Source of the DNA: UBA7446 sp049596455
GTDB taxonomy: Bacteria > Bacteroidota > Bacteroidia > Flavobacteriales > Flavobacteriaceae
Reading direction: 5' to 3'
NCBI GenBank assembly: GCA_049596455.1
Contig: JBMYLP010000012.1
Span: forward strand, 1-48,117
Length of the DNA stretch: 48,117 nt
The position numbers were made by a program, and so were the translations under genes. Position 1 is the first letter of the stretch. Each line of letters opens with the position of its first letter. This document shows positions 16,598 to 24,772 of the stretch, piece by piece. A model generated the notes under the pieces. It was given only the letters and a program-made list of their open reading frames with translations, ran no database searches and was not told the DNA's origin.

Positions 16598-17143
16598 ATG
16601 AAAATTTACACCAAAACAGGCGATGAAGGTGATACATCACTTATTGGAGGCTATAGAGTTTCCAAAAGCGATCTCCGTATTGAATCCTATGGAACAATAG
16701 ATGAATTGAATTCTTGGTTGGGGCTGATTGCCGAATACGCCCCTAAAGGTCACGTTGATGAAATTTTAGGAATACAGCACCAATTGTTTTCTGTTGGCGC
16801 ACAGCTTGCCAGCAAGTCTAGCGAACAAAAACGACCGTTTTCGCCTATTGCTGAACAAGATATTAGTGATTTAGAACAATACATAGACTACTACGAGGAG
16901 TTGCTTCCAAAAATGACGCATTTCATACTCCCAGGCGGTTCTAAGGCTTCAGCACAAACGCATATTGCGCGCTGTGTGTGCCGTAGAGCCGAACGCGTTG
17001 TGGTACAACTCAGTCGTGTTGATTTTGTCGATAAGTTACTTTTAGTATATCTCAACAGATTATCTGACTACTTATTTTGCCTTGCAAGAGCCTTTACTTT
17101 TTGGGACGAAAAGGACGAAATCAAGTGGATTCCAAATCCGTAA
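16598..17143 (+). CDS. Cob(I)alamin adenosyltransferase, PduO type
   Basis: 181 residues. The N-terminal ATP-binding segment MKIYTKTGDEGDTSLIGG is diagnostic for PduO-type ATP:corrinoid adenosyltransferases, followed by RIESYGTIDELNSWLGL and, in the C-terminal helical part, FILPGGSKASAQTHIARCVC and RRAERVV. The enzyme adenosylates cob(I)alamin to make coenzyme B12 in the cytoplasm. The start is placed at ATG 16598 rather than at TTG 16577 because the latter lies inside the -7 box and adds residues absent from the family. No cobalamin riboswitch is apparent in the 85 bp between lnt and this gene. Confidence 0.93.
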   Translation: MKIYTKTGDEGDTSLIGGYRVSKSDLRIESYGTIDELNSWLGLIAEYAPKGHVDEILGIQHQLFSVGAQLASKSSEQKRPFSPIAEQDISDLEQYIDYYEELLPKMTHFILPGGSKASAQTHIARCVCRRAERVVVQLSRVDFVDKLLLVYLNRLSDYLFCLARAFTFWDEKDEIKWIPNP

Positions 17144-17151
17144 TTTTTTAC

Positions 17152-17181
17152 TTGCACAATTGCGATAAAAAATTATTTTTG
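17152..17181 (+). promoter_or_regulatory. Promoter of the DUF2795 gene
   Basis: TTG (17152-17154), 19-bp spacer, TATTTTTG (17174-17181): full consensus match. The ATG at 17205 follows 23 bp later. Confidence 0.78.
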
Positions 17182-17204
17182 CAAGACTTTAAAAATTAAA
17201 CTTT

Positions 17205-17429
17205 ATGTACTGGACACTAGAACTTGCATCGTATTTGAGTGACGCCCCTTGGCCAGCAAATAAAGATGAACTTATTGACTACGCCATCCGCACTGGTGCA
17301 CCTCTTGAAGTAGTTGAAAATCTGCAAGCCATTGAAGATGAAGGCGGTGAGATTTACGAAGCGATTCAAGAAATTTGGCCCGATTACCCCACAGACGAGG
17401 ATTATCTGTGGAACGAAGACGAATACTGA
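17205..17429 (+). CDS. DUF2795 domain protein
   Basis: A 74-residue, strongly acidic protein: WTLELASYLSDAPWPANKDE, LIDYAIRTGAPLEVVENLQ, then IWPDYPTDEDYLWNEDEY at the C-terminus. It matches the small DUF2795 proteins of Bacteroidetes, whose function is unknown. No signal peptide or membrane segment. It has its own consensus promoter and is followed 59 bp later by secA, which has a separate -7 box inside the gap. Confidence 0.85.
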   Translation: MYWTLELASYLSDAPWPANKDELIDYAIRTGAPLEVVENLQAIEDEGGEIYEAIQEIWPDYPTDEDYLWNEDEY

Positions 17430-17460
17430 TATTTCATTATCGCTTTAGCCGTTTTTTACG

Positions 17461-17468
17461 TACTTTTG
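17461..17468 (+). promoter_or_regulatory. -7 element of secA promoter
   Basis: TACTTTTG, a perfect TAnnTTTG box, 20 bp before the secA ATG at 17489. No TTG at the -33 distance, so strength is uncertain. Confidence 0.5.
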
Positions 17469-17488
17469 GTATCCTATATTCTTTCCCT

Positions 17489-20400
17489 ATGAGTGTATTG
17501 AGCGGCATTTTAAAAACTTTCGTTGGCGATAAAGCCAAAAAAGATCTTAAAGCCATTTATCCGCTTGTGGACAAAATCCATAAGGCATCTGATGAGTTAA
17601 AAGCCCTTTCCCATAATGACTTGAGAGGGAAAACTGCTGGGTTTAAATCCGAAATTGCTGCAATTCGCAAACCTCATTTTGATGAAATCGAACAGCTAAA
17701 AGCCAAAATCGATGAACTTACCGATTTAGATGAGAAAGAATCGCTATACGCCAACATAGACCGCATTACAACACAAGCACATGATGAGGTGGCTGCGTAT
17801 CTAGACAGCATTCTGCCGCAGGCATTTGCTGTTGTTAAAGAAACCGCAAAACGCTTTAAAGAAAACGAGCAATTAGAGGTTACCGCAACCCCTTTTGATC
17901 GTACACTGTCAGCTACTAAATCTAATGTGAAAATTAAAGGCGATAATGCCATTTGGGCTAATGCCTGGGATGCTGCCGGAAAGTCGGTTACTTGGGACAT
18001 GGTGCACTACGATGTACAGCTTGTTGGTGGTATTGTATTGCATCAAGGAAAAATTGCTGAAATGCAAACAGGGGAAGGAAAAACTTTGGTGGCTACCCTA
18101 CCCGTTTACCTCAATGCCCTTTCGGGCGACGGTGTTCACCTAGTAACCGTGAACGATTATTTGGCTAAACGAGATAGTGCTTGGATGGCTCCCATTTTTG
18201 AATTCCATGGGTTGTCTGTAGATTGCATCGATTACCATAAACCCAATTCCGAGGCGCGAAGAAATGCATATAAAGCAGACATCACCTACGGAACAAACAA
18301 CGAATTTGGATTTGATTACTTGCGTGATAATATGGCGCACGCCATGGATGATTTGGTACAGCGCCCACATCATTTTGCCATTGTAGATGAGGTGGATTCG
18401 GTTTTGGTAGATGATGCACGTACCCCACTTATTATTTCCGGTCCGGTTCCCGATGGCGACAGACACGAGTTTCAAACGTTAAAACCCCAAATTTCGGCAT
18501 TGGTTTCACAACAACGGCAACATCTTACAGCAGTACTTGCTGAAGCCAAAAAACTAATCAGCGAAGGCGATACCAAAGAAGGAGGGTTATTACTTCTTCG
18601 AGTATTTCGTGGATTACCAAAAAACAAAGCACTCATTAAATTTTTGAGTCAAGAAGGAGTGCGACAATTGCTGCAAAAAACAGAGGCTTTTTACATGCAA
18701 GACAACAATCGGGAAATGCCCAAAGTGGATGCCGATTTGTTGTTTGTTATCGATGAAAAAAACAACCAAATAGAGCTCACCGACAAAGGCGTTGAATATT
18801 TATCTGGAGGAGATGACGACGCTAATTTCTTTGTCCTTCCTGACCTAGGTGGGGAAATCTCGGCAATAGAGCAAAAAGGATTATCTCCAGAGGAGGAAGC
18901 CGCCGAAAAAGAAGTGCTTTTTAAAGATTATAGCGTCAAAAGCGAACGCATTCACAGTCTGAATCAACTGCTGAAGGCATACACCCTTTTTGAAAAAGAT
19001 GTTGCCTACGTGGTGATGGACAATCAAGTGAAGATTGTGGATGAGCAAACAGGCCGAATCATGGACGGACGGCGTTATTCCGATGGATTACACCAAGCTA
19101 TTGAAGCCAAAGAAAATGTAAAAATTGAAGCGGCTACACAAACATTTGCTACCATTACATTACAGAATTACTTCCGTATGTACCGCAAACTTGCAGGAAT
19201 GACGGGAACAGCAATTACAGAGGCTGGTGAGTTTTGGGAAATATATAAATTAGATGTGGTGGAAATCCCAACCAACAGACCTATTGCCCGAAAAGACGAA
19301 AATGACCTTATTTACAAAACAAAACGCGAAAAGTACAATGCCGTTATTGACCATGTAACAGCACTTTCACAAGCTGGAAGACCTGTGCTTATTGGTACTA
19401 CTTCGGTTGAAATTTCAGAGCTGTTGAGTCGAATGCTCAACATACGAAAGGTGCCACACAACGTACTAAACGCAAAACTGCACAAAAAAGAAGCTGATGT
19501 GGTTGCAGAAGCTGGAAAAGCAGGTGTGGTAACCATTGCCACCAATATGGCAGGACGTGGAACAGATATTAAAATTAACGATGCCGTAAAAGAAGCAGGC
19601 GGACTTGCCATTATTGGCACCGAGCGCCACGATTCAAGGCGTGTTGACCGCCAATTGCGTGGACGTGCCGGTCGTCAGGGAGACCCCGGGAGTTCACAGT
19701 TTTATGTGTCGTTAGAAGATAATTTGATGCGGTTGTTTGGCTCTGAACGCATCTCCAAAATGATGGATCGCATGGGGCACAAAGAGGGTGAAGTTATACA
19801 AGCAGGTATGATGACGCGCTCAATTGAACGTGCACAGAAAAAAGTAGAAGAAAATAACTTTGGTATTCGTAAGCGCTTGCTTGAATATGACGATGTGATG
19901 AATGCGCAACGCGAAGTAATTTACAAAAGACGCTACAACGCCCTAAACGGTGAGCGGCTTCAAGTTGATATTGCCAACATGCTTTACGACACCTGTGATC
20001 AAATTTGCGCAACAAATCTTGCAAACAAAGATTATAAGCAATTCGAATTTGAGCTTATTCGGTTGTTTTCACTCACAAGCCCAGTTACGGCAGAAGCATT
20101 TGAACAACAATCGGTTACAGAACTCACCGAAACCGTGTATCAGGCTGCACTGGCACATTATCAACACAAAATGGCGGAAAATGCCAAGCGTGTTTTCCCT
20201 GTAATTAAGGATGTTTATCAAAATCCAAGCAACACCTTTAAGCGCATAGTAGTACCCTTTACCGATGGTATTAAAACCCTAAACGTGGTCAGTGATTTGG
20301 AAAAAGCCTTTGAAAGTGAAGGTGAAAATCTGGTGCGTGATTTTGAAAAAAATATCAGTCTTGCCATTATTGATGAATCATGGAAAGACCATCTGCGCAA

Positions 20401-20851
20401 AATGGACGAGCTAAAGCAATCGGTTCAACTTGCCGTTCACGAGCAAAAAGACCCATTGTTAATTTACAAATTTGAATCCTTTGAGCTGTTCCGTGCGTTT
20501 ATGGACAATGTCAATCGAAACATTATTTCCTTCTTGTTTAAAGGCGAATTGCCAACACAAGATCCAAATACAATTCGCGAAGCACGAGCAACGCGACGCA
20601 AAGAGCGTGTGAATACCTCTAAAGAAGAAGTCCTAAACCAAGACCAACAGGCCATGCGCCAGGCGGCGCAACATTCGGGCAGTGCACCAGTTGCAAAAGC
20701 CGAAACTATAGTGCGTGAACGCCCAAAAATTGGAAGAAACGAAAGGGTTGACATACAACACGTTGTTAGTGGCGAACGCAAGACCGTAAAGTTTAAACAA
20801 GCAGAGCCGCTACTTGCTAAAGGCGAATGGGTGCTTATTCAAGACAGCTAA
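17489..20851 (+). CDS. secA: Preprotein translocase ATPase SecA, long Bacteroidetes form
   Basis: 1120 residues versus 901 in E. coli. Walker A is M192-QTGEGKT (K198), the DEAD-like motif is DEVDS at 300-304 followed by VLVDDARTPLIISGP, and NMAGRGTDI, DSRRVDRQLRGRAGRQGDPG and the scaffold/wing regions follow in order. About 100-150 extra residues sit between the nucleotide-binding domain and the VDEQTGRIMDGRRYSDGLHQ segment, as in other flavobacterial SecAs. The C-terminal zinc tail (CxCxSGx8CH) is absent; the protein ends in VVSGERKTVKFKQAEPLL. The frame is open 38 codons upstream into the previous gene, but ATG 17489 gives the family start MSVLSGILKTFVGDK. Confidence 0.96.
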   Translation: MSVLSGILKTFVGDKAKKDLKAIYPLVDKIHKASDELKALSHNDLRGKTAGFKSEIAAIRKPHFDEIEQLKAKIDELTDLDEKESLYANIDRITTQAHDEVAAYLDSILPQAFAVVKETAKRFKENEQLEVTATPFDRTLSATKSNVKIKGDNAIWANAWDAAGKSVTWDMVHYDVQLVGGIVLHQGKIAEMQTGEGKTLVATLPVYLNALSGDGVHLVTVNDYLAKRDSAWMAPIFEFHGLSVDCIDYHKPNSEARRNAYKADITYGTNNEFGFDYLRDNMAHAMDDLVQRPHHFAIVDEVDSVLVDDARTPLIISGPVPDGDRHEFQTLKPQISALVSQQRQHLTAVLAEAKKLISEGDTKEGGLLLLRVFRGLPKNKALIKFLSQEGVRQLLQKTEAFYMQDNNREMPKVDADLLFVIDEKNNQIELTDKGVEYLSGGDDDANFFVLPDLGGEISAIEQKGLSPEEEAAEKEVLFKDYSVKSERIHSLNQLLKAYTLFEKDVAYVVMDNQVKIVDEQTGRIMDGRRYSDGLHQAIEAKENVKIEAATQTFATITLQNYFRMYRKLAGMTGTAITEAGEFWEIYKLDVVEIPTNRPIARKDENDLIYKTKREKYNAVIDHVTALSQAGRPVLIGTTSVEISELLSRMLNIRKVPHNVLNAKLHKKEADVVAEAGKAGVVTIATNMAGRGTDIKINDAVKEAGGLAIIGTERHDSRRVDRQLRGRAGRQGDPGSSQFYVSLEDNLMRLFGSERISKMMDRMGHKEGEVIQAGMMTRSIERAQKKVEENNFGIRKRLLEYDDVMNAQREVIYKRRYNALNGERLQVDIANMLYDTCDQICATNLANKDYKQFEFELIRLFSLTSPVTAEAFEQQSVTELTETVYQAALAHYQHKMAENAKRVFPVIKDVYQNPSNTFKRIVVPFTDGIKTLNVVSDLEKAFESEGENLVRDFEKNISLAIIDESWKDHLRKMDELKQSVQLAVHEQKDPLLIYKFESFELFRAFMDNVNRNIISFLFKGELPTQDPNTIREARATRRKERVNTSKEEVLNQDQQAMRQAAQHSGSAPVAKAETIVRERPKIGRNERVDIQHVVSGERKTVKFKQAEPLLAKGEWVLIQDS

Positions 20852-20852
20852 T

Positions 20853-21962
20853 ATGGTTGTCCTAGTTGGTCCTGTTTTTCCTTTTCGTGGTGGTATAGCA
20901 GACACCAACAATGCTTTTGTAAAATCCCTTATAGCCCAAAATATAGAGGTTGTTGTCTTTTCATTTTCGTTGCTTTATCCAAAGCTTTTTTTTCCTGGAA
21001 AAACCCCATATTCAACTTCTAAAACAACTCCCGATTTTACATCACATCAGCAAATCAATACGCTAAATCCAATAACGTGGTGGAGAACAGCTAAGCGCAT
21101 CAAAGCATTACAGCCAAAAGCAGTCGTTTTTAGGTATTGGACCCCCTGGCTTGCGCTTTGTTATCGCGCTATAGCAAGTCAACTCAAATGCAAAAAAATT
21201 GCATGGATAGACAATGCCCTACCACATGAAAGAAAAACAGCAGACACCGCACTTTTAGGGGCTTTTTTAGAGGGAATTGATGAGGTTTTGTGTATGTCCG
21301 AAAAAGTTTCCAATACATTAAAAACGCTAATCAAAAAGCCGGTTTATACATTTTTTCATCCCATAAATACTGACCTGCCCAAGCCGATGGAAAAAGCTAA
21401 GGCATTAGACGCTTTGGGCTTAGATGATACGCTAGAATACGTCCTGTTTTTTGGATTAATTCGTCCGTATAAAGGGTTAGACTTATTGATAAAAAGCCTG
21501 CCTCAACTTCGGCAAAAACGACCGAGAGCACGTGTTTTGGTTGTGGGAGAACCCTACGAGCCCCTGCAAAAATACAGGGAATTGGCGTATGCTTTAAAAG
21601 TGGATGACATGCTTTTGTTTCATGACCGATTTGTACCAACAAGTGAAGTATCCATGTGGTTTTCGGCTTGCGACTGGGTAGTTCAGCCCTATATTTCAGC
21701 TACACAGAGTGGCATCACACCCATGGCAATACATTTCTTAAAACCCACTATTGTAACCAATGTAGGCGGACTTGCAGAAGGAATCCACCCAAAAACAGGA
21801 ATGGTTACCGAGCCTAATCCAACAGCACTTTCAAAAACGATGGTAGCTGCGTTAGGTAGTACCGAAACCTTTAGCGAAAAAGAAGCATTTGAAGTCTTAA
21901 AAGAAGAGAAGAGTTGGCATCGTTTTTGTGAATTATTTTCTACTACATTTATAAAAAAATAA
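20853..21962 (+). CDS. Glycosyltransferase, GT4-like
   Basis: 369 residues of a GT-B fold glycosyltransferase. The N-terminal half opens with VVLVGPVFPFRGGIADTNNA (glycine-rich acceptor loop). The C-terminal donor domain contains YVLFFGLIRPYKGLDLLIKS, RARVLVVGEPYEP, DWVVQPYISATQSGITPMAI and TNVGGLAEGI; the E-x7-E donor motif is altered to Q/A-rich sequence (VQPYISATQSG). No membrane segments. The sugar and acceptor are unknown; surface polysaccharide or LPS is a guess. The ATG at 20853 lies 1 bp after the secA stop, so it is co-transcribed with secA; an upstream TTG inside secA (20814) is rejected. Confidence 0.85.
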   Translation: MVVLVGPVFPFRGGIADTNNAFVKSLIAQNIEVVVFSFSLLYPKLFFPGKTPYSTSKTTPDFTSHQQINTLNPITWWRTAKRIKALQPKAVVFRYWTPWLALCYRAIASQLKCKKIAWIDNALPHERKTADTALLGAFLEGIDEVLCMSEKVSNTLKTLIKKPVYTFFHPINTDLPKPMEKAKALDALGLDDTLEYVLFFGLIRPYKGLDLLIKSLPQLRQKRPRARVLVVGEPYEPLQKYRELAYALKVDDMLLFHDRFVPTSEVSMWFSACDWVVQPYISATQSGITPMAIHFLKPTIVTNVGGLAEGIHPKTGMVTEPNPTALSKTMVAALGSTETFSEKEAFEVLKEEKSWHRFCELFSTTFIKK

Positions 21963-21965
21963 GCT

Positions 21966-22627
21966 ATGCGACTTCTTATTATCAGTCTTCAAATAGCAGC
22001 TTGCACTATAGCTGCGCCAAAGCCAACAAACAATCCAACACCTGTTGCGAAAGCAACTTACACCATGCCACAAGAATACAAAGCGGCCTATTTTGCGTCG
22101 GGATGTTTTTGGTGTGTTGAGGCTGTTTTTGAAAATGTCAAAGGAGTTGAAGAAGCCATTTCTGGTTATGCTGGAGGGGCAACCGTAAATCCAAACTACA
22201 GGCAGGTCATTACAGGAAAGACAGGGCATGCCGAAAGCATTAAAGTCGTTTATGACCCAAAGNNNNNNNNNNGCGGGTGTCTTTTGAAACACTTGTTCAA
22301 GTCTTTTTTGGATCGCATGATCCCACCACCCTAAACCAACAAGGACCTGACAAAGGAACGCATTACCGATCCATTGCCTTTTATCAATCTGATGAAGAAA
22401 AAAAGATAATTGAAAAAACCATTGAAAAACTTACGAACGCAAAGCGATTTAAGAATCCAATTGTCACGGAAGTAAAAGAATTAGATGTGTTTTATCAGGC
22501 AGAAGATTATCATCAAGACTTTGAAAAAAACAATCCCGCTAACCCTTACATCAGAGCTGTTTCAAAGCCAAGAGTGAGTCAATTTTTACAGGCGTATCCA
22601 GAACTTGTTAAAGCGGATTTGGAATAA
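21966..22627 (+). CDS. msrA: Peptide methionine-S-oxide reductase MsrA, lipoprotein, interrupted by assembly gap
   Basis: MsrA reduces methionine-S-sulfoxide in proteins. The catalytic motif GCFWC is seen in ASGCFWCVEAVF, then GYAGGATVNPNYRQV and GHAESIKVVYDPK, then a 10-N gap, then, in another frame, VSFETLVQVFFGSHDPTTL, NQQGPDKGTHYRSIAFYQ and the C-terminus. The N-terminus LLIISLQIAAC is a lipoprotein signal (lipobox I-A-A-C), so the enzyme acts in the periplasm. The two halves are in frame only if the true gap is 2 mod 3 in length, or if the contigs overlap by one G, which gives K-R-V-S and exactly the family length. About 216 residues. It begins 3 bp after the glycosyltransferase gene and overlaps the convergent PAP2 gene by 20 bp. 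Confidence 0.88.
22263..22272. other. Assembly gap (10 N) inside msrA
   Basis: Ten N, evidently a placeholder of arbitrary length. Flanks end in CCCAAAG and begin with GCGGGTG; merging the shared G restores the msrA frame. This is an assembly artefact, not a pseudogene. Confidence 0.95.
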
Positions 22628-23168
22628 ATCTTAAATAGATTTTAGCAAATAACCACCCTCCAAAAGCACCAAAAAGCGCACCACTAAGCACATCTAACGG
22701 ATAGTGAACTCCGATATAAATTCGGCTATATGCCACCAAAGTGGCCACCACAAATAGCCATCGCATAGCACGAAATCTTTTGGCAAAAAGCACCACAAAA
22801 AGCGTGGCAATAGCAAATGAATTGGACGCATGGCCAGAAAAATAACTATACATTCCTCCACAACTTGGTTTTACGCGGCGCATCAATCCATCTAATGATG
22901 TTTCATGGCAAGGACGTAAACGTTGAAATCCACTCTTAAAAGCGTTGGTAATTTGGTCTGTAAAGGTGATAAGTAACGCAATGGTAAGTAATAACCATAG
23001 TGTATTTTTCCAACCCAGCCATTTGCTACAAATAGCAGTTATTAGCACATAAAAGGCAATGGTGTGTTTTTTATCTGTAATAGCCATCCAAAGGGAATCA
23101 AACTGCGGAGTTCCTAAGTTGTTTAGCCACAAAAAAAGGTCTTTATCCCAAAGCAGTAAGGTATCCAT
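22608..23168 (-). CDS. PAP2 superfamily membrane phosphatase
   Basis: 186 residues, five to six hydrophobic segments, with all three PAP2 motifs: K-x6-RP (KSGFQRLRPCH), SGHASNSFA (PSGH-like, catalytic His) and SRIYIGVHYPLDVLSG (SR-x5-H-x3-D). Such enzymes dephosphorylate lipid phosphates such as phosphatidate or undecaprenyl pyrophosphate at the periplasmic face; the substrate here is not determined. It is the last gene of a six-gene minus-strand unit, its ATG overlapping the TGA of the 77-aa gene by one base. Its 3' end overlaps msrA by 20 bp. Confidence 0.9.
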   Translation of the reverse strand: MDTLLLWDKDLFLWLNNLGTPQFDSLWMAITDKKHTIAFYVLITAICSKWLGWKNTLWLLLTIALLITFTDQITNAFKSGFQRLRPCHETSLDGLMRRVKPSCGGMYSYFSGHASNSFAIATLFVVLFAKRFRAMRWLFVVATLVAYSRIYIGVHYPLDVLSGALFGAFGGWLFAKIYLRFIPNPL

Positions 23169-23401
23169 CAGTCTGTATAACTGTTAATTTCGTTGTCATA
23201 AAATGCCGTAGCACGTTCAATCCAATGCGCCATTTCCTCTGTGGCTTGTGCTTTATCTTCTTTAGAAAAGGTTTCCCACCATTCTAAGTCGTCATTGGCA
23301 AGGTTAAGAATAAACCTAGGGAAATGGGTATGAACCACAAAAACGGCATCTGGAAATTTAGCGTTATCAGCAAGTAAAAATTCTGGTAGTGTTTCAGACA
23401 T
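23168..23401 (-). CDS. Conserved-looking hypothetical protein, 77 aa
   Basis: A small acidic soluble protein: MSETLPEFLLADNAKFPDAV, FVVHTHFPRFILNLANDDLE, WWETFSKEDKAQATEEM, HWIERATAFYDNEINSYTD. I do not recognise a domain; similar small proteins occur in flavobacteria. The frame is open 34 codons further upstream inside the MATE gene, but the ATG at 23401 gives an 8-bp overlap with the MATE stop and no upstream hydrophobic junk. Its TGA overlaps the PAP2 ATG by one base. The double overlap and codon pattern argue that it is real and translationally coupled to both neighbours. Confidence 0.75.
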   Translation of the reverse strand: MSETLPEFLLADNAKFPDAVFVVHTHFPRFILNLANDDLEWWETFSKEDKAQATEEMAHWIERATAFYDNEINSYTD

Positions 23402-24758
23402 GCAATCGAATGAGTTTATTTGACAAATATCTAAAGCGAAGATACAACAACAAAGACGAAACCACGAGCCCAAAACAAAGTCCAATCCAAACACCTTGCG
23501 CACCCATATTTGCCTTTAAACTCAGGTATAGCATCACCGGAACTCCCGAAAGCACATACGCCAAAAAGGTTATCCCGGTGGGGATTTTTACATCTTGCAG
23601 CCCGCGAAGACTACCCAGTGCCACCACTTGTGCACCATCGAAAATCTGAAAAAAGGCAGCAATAAAAAGTAACGAAGCTGCCAGTTCTGCTACCGCAAAA
23701 GTGTCAAGTCCTGTGGACGCATCTAAATACAGCCACGGAAACCAAGTATTTCCTAGAATAAACAAAGCAGCAAAAGCAATGTCGATTAATAGTGTAATCA
23801 AAAACACCGACATCGCAATGCGTTTGAGTTCTTTAAAAGCGCCCAACCCTTTTTGGTTACCCACACGAATAGTTGCCGCAACGCTAAGCCCCATAGCTAC
23901 CATAAAGGTCATGGAAGAAAGATTTAACGCAATTTGATTCGCTGCCTGCGCATCTTTACTTAAAAATCCGCAAACCCAAATGGCAAACGTAAAAAACCCA
24001 ACCTCAAAAAACATTTGCAATGAAGAAGGAAAACCAAGATTAAGAATCTGTTTTAACTCTTTTTTGTGCTGTGAAAAAGGGAAAATTCCACGAATGAACG
24101 CGGCTGTTTTTGGGTCTTTGTAAAGAAGTATAAATATAAAGACTAGCATGACGATGCGTGAAGCCAAGGTACCAATAGCTGCACCTGTCACACCCCATTT
24201 TGGGAATATCCAGACGCCAAAAATCAAGAAATAATTGATGATAACATTCACAACATTTGCCAACAATGTGGCGTACATGGAGTATTTGGTCAATGCCATG
24301 CCATCTGAAAATTGCTTAAACGCTTGAAAAATCACAAGTGGAATCAGTGAAAACGCTACCCAATTTAGATATGGAAATGCCAATTCTACTACTGACGGCT
24401 CTTGTCCCATTCGGAAAAGAAGGGGTTTTGCTATATAGACCAATAAAAACAATACCACCCCTAAAATGGTACATAGTCGAAGACCTTCTATTAACACCTT
24501 TTGAGAAACCATTTGTTGTTTAGCGGAATCAGCTTCTGCAATGAGCGGCGTAATAGCTGTGGAAAAGCCAATGCCAATAGACATGGCGATAAACACAAAA
24601 CTATTCCCTAACGAAATCGCTGCCAACTCTGTTGTACCCAACTGCCCCACCATTACGTTGTCTATGAATTGAACCAACGTATGCCCTAACATTCCCAACA
24701 TGACGGGCCAGGCAAGCCGTAAATTGGTTTTAAATTCTTTGGTGTATTGCTGGAGCAT
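23394..24758 (-). CDS. MATE family efflux transporter
   Basis: 454 residues with about 12 transmembrane helices arranged as two homologous halves. Family features: NLRLAWPVMLGMLGHTLVQF at the N-terminus, DNVMVGQLGTTELAAISLG, and in the second half GFPSSLQMFFEVGFFTF. MATE proteins export organic cations and drugs in exchange for Na+ or H+ (NorM/DinF type); the substrate here is unknown. It starts 14 bp after the M28 peptidase stop and has no visible promoter, so it is part of the six-gene unit that starts at mscS. Confidence 0.92.
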   Translation of the reverse strand: MLQQYTKEFKTNLRLAWPVMLGMLGHTLVQFIDNVMVGQLGTTELAAISLGNSFVFIAMSIGIGFSTAITPLIAEADSAKQQMVSQKVLIEGLRLCTILGVVLFLLVYIAKPLLFRMGQEPSVVELAFPYLNWVAFSLIPLVIFQAFKQFSDGMALTKYSMYATLLANVVNVIINYFLIFGVWIFPKWGVTGAAIGTLASRIVMLVFIFILLYKDPKTAAFIRGIFPFSQHKKELKQILNLGFPSSLQMFFEVGFFTFAIWVCGFLSKDAQAANQIALNLSSMTFMVAMGLSVAATIRVGNQKGLGAFKELKRIAMSVFLITLLIDIAFAALFILGNTWFPWLYLDASTGLDTFAVAELAASLLFIAAFFQIFDGAQVVALGSLRGLQDVKIPTGITFLAYVLSGVPVMLYLSLKANMGAQGVWIGLCFGLVVSSLLLYLRFRYLSNKLIRLHV

Positions 24759-24772
24759 TGTTTAAGTGGCGC

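Noticed and set aside
17375..17488. 38 extra N-terminal residues for SecA
   Set aside because: They overlap the DUF2795 gene in another frame; the ATG at 17489 gives the standard SecA start and follows a -7 box.
22263..22627. msrA as a frameshifted pseudogene
   Set aside because: The frame change coincides with a run of N; both halves are conserved and join cleanly if the placeholder length is wrong.
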